From positions 1 to 34,893 of the forward strand of contig CASBHZ010000029.1 of the NCBI GenBank assembly GCA_949123685.1: 34,893 nt of DNA, written 5' to 3'. Source of the stretch: an uncultured Bacteroidales bacterium. Lineage in GTDB: Bacteria; Bacteroidota; Bacteroidia; Bacteroidales; Muribaculaceae. Below, one piece after another: positions 8,173 to 16,117 of the stretch. The notes beneath the pieces were generated by a model, which was not told where the DNA came from, did no database searches, and was given only the letters and a program-made list of their open reading frames with translations. Every line of letters begins with the position of its first letter. Within the stretch, counting starts at the first letter, position 1. The position numbers and the translations under genes are program-made.

Positions 8173-9876
8173 TCACATTATTATTCCCATTATTACAGCC
8201 ATCAATATTAACAGCGTATTTCCGATCGCATAAGTTACAGTGTAACCCATTGCCGGCATCGTGGAGCCTATGGCATCCTGAATGGCACCAAGCGAAGCCG
8301 TGGTGACACGGGCTCCAGCATTACAGCCGAGGTTAATTGCCGCAGGAAACTTAAACCATTTATCCCCGATCCAGATGCCGAGCAACAGCGGGACCGTAGT
8401 GGCTATTATACCTGCAACAAACAGCATCCATCCAACCTGCTGGATACCCTGAACGAATGTCGGTCCCGACTCGATGCCGATAACAGCAATAAACATATTC
8501 AATCCCAAATTATTGAGAATCCACAAAGATGAGCTTGGAATGCGCCCGAACGTGGGATGCTTGGAACGCAACCAGCCGAACACAAGTCCTGCGATCAAGG
8601 CACCTCCACTCGTTGAGAGACTTACAGGAATACCTCCAAGATGTATGGTAATGGCACCGATGATGGTTCCTATGAATATACCGAGTCCGACAAAGACCAT
8701 ATCGGTCTGGGTAGTAGGACGGTCTATATAACCGATTGCGGAAGCCGCACGCTTAACTTCATCTCCAAAACCTTGCAGTGTCAATGTGTATCCACGGTGC
8801 AATTCCGTTTTAGAAAGAACCGGAAGAGGGGCACCGTTTGATGAGCTTAATGAGGAAATCAACACTCCATACATTTCAGGCATCCTGCGCAGATCCTCGA
8901 TGGTCTTACCATCCAACGTTTTCTTGGAGATCATAACCGGAACCTTCTCTACCGGAAAAGACAACAACTGGGCATCGGCAATCTCTTCCCCTAACCAGCT
9001 TTCATCAAGGATCAAGGTCTCACGACGACCGCTGAGCACAACCGAATCTCCCTTGTTGACTACTACATCCGCAGACGGGTTGTCAATAAACTTGCCCCCG
9101 ACACGTAGTCTCTCCACAAAAGCCCGACGCCCCATATCCGAAATATGCTTTTCAATTTCCCCTACGTTGCGGGGAGACATGAAGAATTCGCCATCAACCT
9201 TATAAGCTCTATAAACCACGGGGCGCAAGGCGTTTATATAGGCTGGATCGTCATTGATCTCACTGCTGTTCATTGAAGCCTCCAGATCTGCGGTCTCTTT
9301 TCTCACCTTCTTTATGCCGCCAAGCATCGCAGGTCCAAGAGAACCAAGTATCCATGCGGATCCGATAGTTCCGAAAATATATGTCACCGCATAACATACC
9401 GGAATAATATTGCTCCATGCCGTCTTGTCAGCTGCAGAAGCACCCATGTTACTTATGGCATCCTGACCGACACCTATAACTGCGGAGATTGTCTGCGCAC
9501 CTGCGAAAAGTCCCAACGCCTCTCCTACGTTATAGTGGAACAACAGGGCAACGCCCCATGTCACAAGAAAACATATGACGCACATGACCACGGCAAACAG
9601 GACCTGTTTTATACCTGATCCTTTAAGGGCACGAAAAAATTCAGGTCCGACACTATACCCTATGGCAAAAAGGAACAACAGGAAGAATACCGATTTAACA
9701 GGACCTGGTACGGGAATCCCGAGCTGCCCGACAAGCACACCGACAAGCAACACGGAAGTTACCGTTCCTAACGAAAATGTCTTGTACTTCAATTTCCCCA
9801 CCAGGAATCCCAGACCTATAGTCAGGAATATAGCAATGGAGGGGTTGTCTCTCATCGTTTGTATTAACCAATTCAT
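8173..9876 (-). CDS. aspT: Aspartate:alanine antiporter
   Basis: This inner membrane exchanger of the AAEx family imports aspartate and exports alanine; with the decarboxylase it forms a proton-motive metabolic cycle. The 567 residues have the family order: an N-terminal membrane half (about 1-170, several helices, GVGQDAISNMG), a cytoplasmic segment with two TrkA-C/RCK-like domains (about 210-375, VVVNKGDSVVLSG), and a C-terminal membrane half ending with the conserved NLGCNAGARVTTASLG and MGYTVTYAIGNTLL. The two membrane halves are duplicated versions of one another, as in YidE/AspT proteins. It is the first gene of the aspT-aspD unit, divergent from dcuB. Confidence 0.93.
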   Translation of the reverse strand: MNWLIQTMRDNPSIAIFLTIGLGFLVGKLKYKTFSLGTVTSVLLVGVLVGQLGIPVPGPVKSVFFLLFLFAIGYSVGPEFFRALKGSGIKQVLFAVVMCVICFLVTWGVALLFHYNVGEALGLFAGAQTISAVIGVGQDAISNMGASAADKTAWSNIIPVCYAVTYIFGTIGSAWILGSLGPAMLGGIKKVRKETADLEASMNSSEINDDPAYINALRPVVYRAYKVDGEFFMSPRNVGEIEKHISDMGRRAFVERLRVGGKFIDNPSADVVVNKGDSVVLSGRRETLILDESWLGEEIADAQLLSFPVEKVPVMISKKTLDGKTIEDLRRMPEMYGVLISSLSSSNGAPLPVLSKTELHRGYTLTLQGFGDEVKRAASAIGYIDRPTTQTDMVFVGLGIFIGTIIGAITIHLGGIPVSLSTSGGALIAGLVFGWLRSKHPTFGRIPSSSLWILNNLGLNMFIAVIGIESGPTFVQGIQQVGWMLFVAGIIATTVPLLLGIWIGDKWFKFPAAINLGCNAGARVTTASLGAIQDAIGSTMPAMGYTVTYAIGNTLLILMAVIMGIIM

Positions 9877-10031
9877 ATCTGATGTTTTATGTGTTTTTCA
9901 AAGTCGAATATATAATCCGGACATGCCTCGTGACTCATATTTCCAACAACTTGATCACCGCCTTTGTTTTCTGTCACAATTGACCCTCCAATAGTGTTAT
10001 TAAACATTAAGAGTTTTTAAAACCTTTTTCG

Positions 10032-10039
10032 TAATTTTG
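10032..10039 (+). promoter_or_regulatory. Possible -7 element for the dcuB gene
   Basis: TAATTTTG fits TAnnTTTG and would place a start site near 10046, about 43 bases before dcuB. There is no convincing -33 TTG, so this is tentative. The 9877-10088 divergent gap otherwise shows no clear repeat or RNA. Confidence 0.3.
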
Positions 10040-10088
10040 GGTTTGTATATATGAGCATATAGCCAAAGACCATGAAAACATTAATTTT

Positions 10089-11390
10089 ATGCTGACATTA
10101 CAATTACTTTTTGTTTTAGCCGCGATTATCGTCGGTGCACGCCTTGGAGGAATAGGCCTTGGTGTCATGGGCGGAGTGGGAATGGCTGTTCTGGTTTTCA
10201 TCTTCGGACTTCAGCCTACTTCCCCACCTATCGACGTAATGCTGATGATCGCTGCCGTTATATCCGCCGCAGCTGCAATGCAAGCGGCGGGTGGACTTGA
10301 TTATCTTGTCAAACTTGCAGAGAAACTTCTTCGAAAAAACCCTTCACAGGTTACGATAATCAGCCCGATCGTGACTTACCTCTTTTCATTCGTTGCCGGA
10401 ACTGGACACGTGGCATACTCCGTGCTGCCTGTGATTGCAGAAGTGGCTCGGGAAACGAAGATTCGTCCCGAACGTCCCTTGGGAATAGCTGTCATAGCTT
10501 CTCAACAGGCTATCACCGCCAGTCCTATCTCTGCAGCCACTGTCGCCTTGCTCGGTCTGCTCACAGGATTCGACATAACCTTGTTCGACATCCTGAAAGT
10601 GACCATCCCTGCAACACTCGTAGGTGTGCTTATCGGTGCGTTCCTTTCAAAAAGAGTCGGTAAAGAACTTTTGGAAGATCCGGAATACCTTCGTCGTGTC
10701 GAACAGGGAATGATAGAAGAAAACAAGGTCAAATTCAACGAAATCAAGAGCCTTTGGAAAGCGAAACTGTCAGTATCTCTTTTCCTGGTGGCAACTGTCC
10801 TTATCGTCCTTTTCGGCTCGATTCCCGCGATGCGTCCATCATTCAACGGCACTCCGGTAGATATGCCCGCAATCATTGAGATATTGATGCTGTCAACGTG
10901 CGCAATAATCCTCCTGATCACAAAAATCAACGGCATTGCGCCAACTCAAGGCAGCGTGTTTATTGCCGGCATGCAGGCTGTGATTGCCATTTTCGGTATC
11001 GCATGGATGGGAGACACGTTCATAAACGGTAACATAACCGTAATCACAGAGGGTGTAAAGGGATTCGTGACACAATGGCCTTGGCTCTTCGGAATTGCAT
11101 TGTTCGTAATGTCGATACTCCTTTATAGTCAGGCAGCTACAGTCAGGGCAATCATGCCGCTTGGAATAGCTTTGGGAATGAACCCATGGATGCTTATTGC
11201 CCTTTTCCCTGCCGTAAACGGATATTTCTTCATTCCAAACTATCCGACACTCGTAGCGGCAATAAACTTTGACCGCACCGGAACAACCCGTATCGGCAAG
11301 TATATCCTTAATCATTCTTTCATGATGCCTGGACTTGTGGCGACCATATGTGCCGTATTGACCGGATTGTTACTGATACAGATTTATTAG
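10089..11390 (+). CDS. dcuB: Anaerobic C4-dicarboxylate exchanger, DcuA/DcuB family
   Basis: This polytopic inner membrane protein exchanges aspartate, fumarate or malate for succinate under anaerobic conditions. Its 433 residues match the Dcu family in length and motifs: the N-terminal LGGIGLGVMGGVG, AAAAMQAAGGLDYLV, the FVAGTGHVAYSVLPVI loop, SQQAITASPISAATVALL, and the C-terminal FFIPNYPTLVAAI with TRIGKYILNHSFMMPG. DcuA and DcuB cannot be told apart by eye; the symbol follows common Bacteroidales usage. Divergence from aspT and nearness to asparaginase suggest that it supplies aspartate and removes succinate during fumarate respiration. Confidence 0.88.
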   Translation: MLTLQLLFVLAAIIVGARLGGIGLGVMGGVGMAVLVFIFGLQPTSPPIDVMLMIAAVISAAAAMQAAGGLDYLVKLAEKLLRKNPSQVTIISPIVTYLFSFVAGTGHVAYSVLPVIAEVARETKIRPERPLGIAVIASQQAITASPISAATVALLGLLTGFDITLFDILKVTIPATLVGVLIGAFLSKRVGKELLEDPEYLRRVEQGMIEENKVKFNEIKSLWKAKLSVSLFLVATVLIVLFGSIPAMRPSFNGTPVDMPAIIEILMLSTCAIILLITKINGIAPTQGSVFIAGMQAVIAIFGIAWMGDTFINGNITVITEGVKGFVTQWPWLFGIALFVMSILLYSQAATVRAIMPLGIALGMNPWMLIALFPAVNGYFFIPNYPTLVAAINFDRTGTTRIGKYILNHSFMMPGLVATICAVLTGLLLIQIY

Positions 11391-11480
11391 AGACTGCCGA
11401 GTAATTAATCTTTTACTTAACAATTCCTTAGACACTTACTGCAATTAATCTTGATAACACTTATTTAACTTAATATATCT

Positions 11481-12542
11481 ATGAATAAATTTAAGAACCT
11501 GGGCGCTTTGGCAATCATGTTGCTTATCTGCGCCACTACGGCATTTGCCCAACAGAAACCCAACGTGTACATCCTCGCAACCGGCGGCACAATTGCCGGC
11601 ACCGGCAAATCGGCTATAGCTTCCGGCTATACAGCCGGACAGGTGGCGATCCAGTCGCTCATAGACGCTGTCCCTCAGATGAAGGATGTTGCAAATATCA
11701 CCGGCGAACAGGTAGTCAACATTGGCTCGCAGGATATGAATGACCAGGTATGGCTAACCCTCGCCAAGAGAATCAATGAACTCCTGGCACAAGACAACGT
11801 AGACGGTATAGTGATCACTCACGGAACAGACACGATGGAGGAAACAGCATACTTCCTCAACCTTACCGTCAAAAGTAACAAGCCCGTGGTGCTGACAGGT
11901 GCAATGCGCCCGTCAACAGCAATGAGCGCCGACGGACCACTGAACCTTTATAACTCTGTAGTCACTGCTGCGGATCCTGCCTCAAGCGGACGCGGAGTGA
12001 TGATCGTGATGAACGGCCTTATCCTCGGTGCCCACTCCACCCAGAAGATGAACACCACAGACGTGCAGACTTTCCAGGCACCCGATGCAGGTCCTCTTGG
12101 TTATGTCTACAACAGCAAGCCATATTACAACATGCAGACTCTAAGGAAGCATACCACACAATCCGTATTCGACGTAACAAACCTTACAAGCCTTCCCAAA
12201 GTGGGCATTGTATATGCTTACTCCAATGTTGACGCAGACGTTATGAATCCCTTTCTGACCAATGGTTATCAAGGCGTGATACATGCAGGTCTTGGAAACG
12301 GCAATTTCCATAAGAATATATTCCCGAAACTTCTCGAAGCCCGCAAACTCGGAATAATAGTGGTACGCTCAAGCCGCGTGCCTACCGGACCCACAACCCT
12401 ATATGACGAGGTTGATGATGCAAAATATCAGTTTGTCGCCTCTTGGGAGCTCAATCCTCAGAAAGCCCGCGTTCTGCTGATGCTTGCCCTCACACGCACA
12501 AAAGACTGGCAGCAGATTCAGAAATATTTCGAGGAGTATTAA
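11481..12542 (+). CDS. ansB: Type II L-asparaginase, exported
   Basis: It hydrolyses L-asparagine to aspartate and ammonia, most likely in the periplasm. A signal peptide occupies about residues 1-24 (basic start, LGALAIMLLICATTAFAQ). The catalytic set is present: TGGTIAG at 34-40 with nucleophile Thr 37, Tyr 50, and HGTDTMEET at 114-122 holding Thr 116 and Asp 117 of the second catalytic triad. At 353 residues it fits secreted asparaginases. It follows the Dcu gene by 90 bp on the same strand, so the aspartate it frees can be imported by the neighbouring exchangers. A repeat-word hairpin separates it from the next gene. Confidence 0.95.
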   Translation: MNKFKNLGALAIMLLICATTAFAQQKPNVYILATGGTIAGTGKSAIASGYTAGQVAIQSLIDAVPQMKDVANITGEQVVNIGSQDMNDQVWLTLAKRINELLAQDNVDGIVITHGTDTMEETAYFLNLTVKSNKPVVLTGAMRPSTAMSADGPLNLYNSVVTAADPASSGRGVMIVMNGLILGAHSTQKMNTTDVQTFQAPDAGPLGYVYNSKPYYNMQTLRKHTTQSVFDVTNLTSLPKVGIVYAYSNVDADVMNPFLTNGYQGVIHAGLGNGNFHKNIFPKLLEARKLGIIVVRSSRVPTGPTTLYDEVDDAKYQFVASWELNPQKARVLLMLALTRTKDWQQIQKYFEEY

Positions 12543-12550
12543 CAGCATAA

Positions 12551-12614
12551 TCCTTAAGGTCTTTAGTGTCCTTAAAGACCTTAAAGACCCTAAAGACTTT
12601 AAAGACCTTAAGGA
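12551..12614. repeat. Hairpin with arms of a TTAAAGACC-type tandem word
   Basis: Arms TCCTTAAGGTCTTTA (12551-12565) and TAAAGACCTTAAGGA (12600-12614) are exact reverse complements, and the 34 bases between them repeat the same word (CTTAAAGACC, TTAAAGACCC, TAAAGACTTT). It sits 9 bp after the asparaginase stop and 27 bp before the porin start, between genes on the same strand. It could attenuate or terminate transcription, but there is no T run right after it. Confidence 0.7.
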
Positions 12615-12641
12615 CATTTTCAATTTAAAAAAATTAAGAAA

Positions 12642-13850
12642 ATGAAACATCTATCCATATTGTGCGCCGGAGCGATAGCCGCAAGCACCCTCCCTTCTTT
12701 TGCACAGCAGGAGCGTAACAATAACTTCCGCACGGATAACGAAGAGGGACTTATTGAAACAATAGCAAAAGTTGAGAAAAAAACAGATAAGTTCAACCTT
12801 TTCCTCGACATGCACGGCTCGTTCAACCTTGACTGGAACGGCTCACATTTTGATGAGGCAAAATTCAAGATGAACCAGCTTCGTATTGAAGCCAAGGGAG
12901 ATATCAACAGCTGGCTGAGCTACCGTTATCGCCAACGTCTCAACAAAGGAGACAGTCCCAACGGGTATCGTGACAACCTCCTCAACAGCATTGACATCGC
13001 AGGCATCGGCATCAAGCTTGACAAATGGTCTCTATTCCTCGGAAAGCAATGTGCCTCATATGGTGGTATCGAGTTTGATCTCAACCCTATCGAAATCTAT
13101 CAGTATTCCGACATGGTTGACAACATGAATAATTTCATGAGCGGTGTGAACGTGGCGTATAACTTCACCCCGAAGCAGCAACTCCAGTTCCAGGTGCTAA
13201 ACGCATACAACGACAGTTCCAGAGAGATGTATGGAAACTATACCAAGGCTAAAATTCCAATGGTCTATACCCTCAACTGGAATGGTAATTTCGCAGATGT
13301 TTACAAAACCCGTTGGTCTGCATCATTCATGAATGAGACAAAAGGGGAACACATGTGGTATTTCGCCCTTGGTAACGACTTCAATATTTCTGATAAGGTT
13401 CAGGCATACTTCGACTGGATGTATTCCCGCGAAGGTGTTGACCGCACCGGAATAATCACCAATATCGTTCAACCGGAAGGATGGGAATCTACTACAGGCT
13501 ACAAGACCGGCAAGACTGACATTATGTCTTTCGTGCTGCACCTGAACTACCGTTTCCATCCGGCATGGAATATCTTCGCAAAAGCCATGGCTGAAAACGA
13601 AGGGGTATATAAGACTCACCAACAGGCAGGTGATCCCGATCACACGATCGAACAAGGACGCTACCGCACAGCCTGGGGATATATAGGCGGTATAGAGTAT
13701 TACCCATTCAAAGACCGCAACCTGCATTTCTTCGCAACCTATGTAGGACGCACATACAAATATTCAAGCCGTGCCAAAGCATATGGCTCCAACGACTACT
13801 CAACCAACCAGCTTTCAGTAGGCTTCATTTGGCATATGCCTGTATTTTAA
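12642..13850 (+). CDS. Outer membrane porin, phosphate-selective porin O/P-like
   Basis: The 402-residue precursor has a signal peptide (about 1-21, cut near SFAQQ) and a beta-barrel pattern of alternating aromatic strands, ending in a C-terminal phenylalanine (FIWHMPVF), as expected for an outer membrane barrel. Phrases such as FNLFLDMHGSFNLDW, KFKMNQLRIEAKGDI, SYRYRQRLN and GIKLDKWSLFLGKQ are typical of the porin O/P family in Bacteroidales. Substrate cannot be read from sequence. The neighbours (asparaginase, Dcu) suggest that it may pass amino acids or dicarboxylates, but that is guesswork. Confidence 0.8.
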   Translation: MKHLSILCAGAIAASTLPSFAQQERNNNFRTDNEEGLIETIAKVEKKTDKFNLFLDMHGSFNLDWNGSHFDEAKFKMNQLRIEAKGDINSWLSYRYRQRLNKGDSPNGYRDNLLNSIDIAGIGIKLDKWSLFLGKQCASYGGIEFDLNPIEIYQYSDMVDNMNNFMSGVNVAYNFTPKQQLQFQVLNAYNDSSREMYGNYTKAKIPMVYTLNWNGNFADVYKTRWSASFMNETKGEHMWYFALGNDFNISDKVQAYFDWMYSREGVDRTGIITNIVQPEGWESTTGYKTGKTDIMSFVLHLNYRFHPAWNIFAKAMAENEGVYKTHQQAGDPDHTIEQGRYRTAWGYIGGIEYYPFKDRNLHFFATYVGRTYKYSSRAKAYGSNDYSTNQLSVGFIWHMPVF

Positions 13851-13935
13851 GTAGTTAATAGTTAATGGTTAATAATTAATGCGTTGCGGCAAAAATTATT
13901 AACCATTAATTATTAACTATTAACCATTAATTATT
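13851..13935. repeat. Hairpin of TTAATRG-type words between convergent genes
   Basis: The left arm (13851-13880) is built of GTTAATA/GTTAATGG words and the right arm (13893-13935) of their complements (ATTATTAACC, ATTAACTATTAACC). The loop is GC-richer (GCGTTGCGG). It begins right after the porin stop and runs over the stop codon of the convergent PagL-like gene (13927-13929), so it probably serves as a two-way terminator. The right arm holds more word copies than the left. Confidence 0.75.
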
Positions 13936-15099
13936 ACCCATTCTCACTCCGATGCCGAGCATCAGGTTCTGGGGATCTTTGAAATCGCCAAGACGATAGC
14001 CCACGTTCAGATAAACGTTTCTTGTCAGAAATGCTTTTACAGCAAGCATCTGAAAGAAACGTTTTTCTTCTTTTGGATTAAGTATATTATACCCTATTCC
14101 GGCACTAACTGAAAAAATAGGCATCGTGAACTCAGCCATTGCAGCCAGTCCCACACTCAATTGCTTGCCGAAAGGCGGCTTGTCAAACTCGGCTTCCATA
14201 TAATATCCACCCTTCCAATAAGGAACCAATCCTGAACTCCTATCATATTTCATATCCAATGCCACTCCCGTTGAGAACCATCGGTTGATTTTGCGCATAG
14301 GTGTAAACTGGAGTCCTGCAACGGCATAGTTACCTTTGATAAGCATCTCTGTGCCATCTAACACCACATGTCGCTTACGCCATGCGCCATATGCCATCAT
14401 ATCCCACATCCATTTCCCCTTATCAGCCTCCGCTTCCATCGCATCAGAAGGTGCTTCCGCTTTAGGCTTAGGATTTATCACATAAGCAGCGCCAATCGAA
14501 ACGCCACCGGTATTAATACCGGAATTAGGGAAAGAGGTGTTGCCATTAGAAAAATGCGTAACGTCCACACCAAGACTAAAATGCCAATGAGGAGCCAAAG
14601 CATAATGCAGTTTAATGCCGGCACTCATATGAGCCGTAACTCTCGTAGAAATTGCCCCGTTCGTATAACCAAGTCCCAGGTCACCGGTCCTGTCTCCCCA
14701 CCCCATTGCTGCACCGAAACGCCATTCATAGCCGAGCCATAACCTACTGCTGAAATATTTGAATGGAGCACCTTGATATACATACAAAGATACCGGACTA
14801 CCAAGAAACCTCTGCCGGAAGAAAGTGCGCAAATCAACCCCGATACCTTGATAAAGACCTTGATACAACCGCCCCTCCCGTGAATGAGGATTAAAACTGA
14901 AATCTCCACGCAATGCTCCGGCAAACGAACAATACACCTTGTCACCATATAAATTATCCCCCTTCAGCGAAGAATTGGTAGGTATGACATATGCAGGCGA
15001 CAATTCCATTCCCACCCGCCACTGCAAGGAATCCATTTTTGAGGCATTCCCCAATAATGCAGTAATTATGCTGAGAAAAATGATTACAACTCTTTTCAT
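13927..15099 (-). CDS. PagL-like outer membrane acyloxyacyl hydrolase (lipid A deacylase)
   Basis: A 390-residue exported protein with a signal peptide (about 1-19) and beta-barrel features. The stretch THFSNGNTSFPNSGIN (181-196) matches the PagL active-site region, with His 182 and Ser 184 in the H-x-S spacing; in Pseudomonas PagL the third residue, a Glu, lies 14 after the His, and here that position is Asn 196, so the acid may come from elsewhere. Bacteroidales members are about twice the length of PagL, as here. The expected role is removal of a lipid A acyl chain. The start is the ATG at 15099; the frame stays open to 15156 but the residues before this Met do not look like a signal peptide. 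It converges on the porin. Confidence 0.75.
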   Translation of the reverse strand: MKRVVIIFLSIITALLGNASKMDSLQWRVGMELSPAYVIPTNSSLKGDNLYGDKVYCSFAGALRGDFSFNPHSREGRLYQGLYQGIGVDLRTFFRQRFLGSPVSLYVYQGAPFKYFSSRLWLGYEWRFGAAMGWGDRTGDLGLGYTNGAISTRVTAHMSAGIKLHYALAPHWHFSLGVDVTHFSNGNTSFPNSGINTGGVSIGAAYVINPKPKAEAPSDAMEAEADKGKWMWDMMAYGAWRKRHVVLDGTEMLIKGNYAVAGLQFTPMRKINRWFSTGVALDMKYDRSSGLVPYWKGGYYMEAEFDKPPFGKQLSVGLAAMAEFTMPIFSVSAGIGYNILNPKEEKRFFQMLAVKAFLTRNVYLNVGYRLGDFKDPQNLMLGIGVRMGNN

Positions 15100-15194
15100 C
15101 AAATCTATTGATATTGAATCCGCAAAATTAAGATATAAAAAGCAATAAACAAACAATGTATCCTATCGAATACATTATTTAAGCCTAAAAATTC

Positions 15195-15873
15195 AAATCC
15201 CCGTTTATCTCTCTGTCCAAAACAATCATATTTTATTTATACTCCAACCACACACAACCACGTGACAACCACTTTTATATTTACTCTTAAACATTTTACA
15301 TCTTTAAGAGTGGTTGTTATGTGGTTGTGAATGGTTGGAGTTTTCTATGTGTGTTGGCTTGGCGCAGAGAGAAATCAACTTGTTAAATTATGGATATATG
15401 GCATCGCGGATATCCTTATGCCTATGGCATAAGGGGAGAGACGCGGATATGGCGGATGGAACGCGGATTTACCTTTTCAAGTCAAAGCCAATCCGGAATG
15501 TTGAGGCTCAGCGGATTTGGCAGCCAACGGCAGCCAACGGAGAGTCGCGGATCGAAGCTGATGGATACGGATCTATCGGCGAATACGGACAACCAAAATC
15601 CGGCTCGTACAGCGGCAACATAATCCGCAACCATCGGCTCCAGTCCGCGACTCCCGTCATATGCCGGAAGGCATATGAATCCGCGATGTGTTTTTTGAGT
15701 GTGATATTATGTGATGTCAAAAGATCCGCGTGCCATCCGCTCTGTCAGCGTCCTACCTGAACACCGTAAGGTGAGAAAGAATCCGCGATGCTTCAAATTC
15801 TTAATATACCTCCATTTATATTGCTATTATACCATACATTTTTTGCGGGCTGGCTCAGCGACTTGGCAAGAGC
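15195..15873 (+). repeat. Long interspersed repeat, copy A (full length)
   Basis: This roughly 680-bp element fills most of the gap between the PagL-like gene and the efflux operon and holds no credible gene. It matches 32995-33686 in reverse complement nearly end to end, and its core (about 15383-15802) also matches 31366-31780. The order is: lead sequence (AAATCCCCGTTTATC), a CCAACCAC-word hairpin (15242-15340), then a core dense in CGCGGAT words in the left half and ATCCGCG in the right half. Two hairpins lie in the core: CCTTATGCC/GGCATAAGG (15414-15434) and CATATGCC/GGCATATG with a GGAA loop (15658-15677). The tail ends near ACTTGGCAAGAGC. No terminal target duplication is obvious. Confidence 0.85.
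15242..15340. repeat. CCAACCAC-word hairpin within repeat copy A
   Basis: The left arm (CTCCAACCA, ACAACCAC, GACAACCAC at 15242-15273) pairs with the right arm (GTGGTTGT, GTGGTTGT, GGTTGGAG at 15308-15340). An inner stem ACTCTTAAA/TTTAAGAGT lies inside. Related hairpins occur at 33541-33639 and 34716-34818. Confidence 0.75.
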
Positions 15874-16010
15874 AAAGCGATTTTCCATACTTCGCACCTT
15901 GGTGTCTAAATATTAGAAGTTGTTTATCTATCTCAATACTTCTATTGACACTACGATAGAATCAATATATTGACAATATCATTCATTTATATGTACGGAT
16001 TATATAGAAA

Positions 16011-16028
16011 ATGTCCGAAATCGGACAT
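16011..16028. promoter_or_regulatory. Candidate enhancer site for the sigma-54 response regulator
   Basis: ATGTCCGA-AA-TCGGACAT is a perfect 8-bp-arm palindrome. It lies 54 bp before the -24 element of the efflux operon, the usual position for an NtrC-type activator, and the operon encodes such an activator. A weaker half-site-like ATGTACGGAT starts exactly 20 bp upstream (15991). The binding partner is inferred. Confidence 0.6.
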
Positions 16029-16070
16029 CAATAAAATAGCCACAAACCTTATTGACAAACACTTACAATT

Positions 16071-16087
16071 TTGGCACGCATAATGTA
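16071..16087 (+). promoter_or_regulatory. Sigma-54 (-24/-12) type promoter of the efflux operon
   Basis: TTGGCACG gives a consensus -24 element with GG at 16073-16074. The -12 dinucleotide, exactly 12 bases on, is GT instead of GC (ATGTA, 16083-16087). Transcription would begin near 16098, about 20 bases before the fusion protein gene. Confidence 0.55.
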
Positions 16088-16117
16088 ATTCTTCAAGTGA
16101 AATTAACCAATTAAATT

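Noticed and set aside
15314..15959. Several open frames inside repeat copy A (and matching ones in B and C)
   Set aside because: The frames differ among the three copies, have no ribosome sites and cross the hairpins; the copies conserve stem pairing rather than any peptide.
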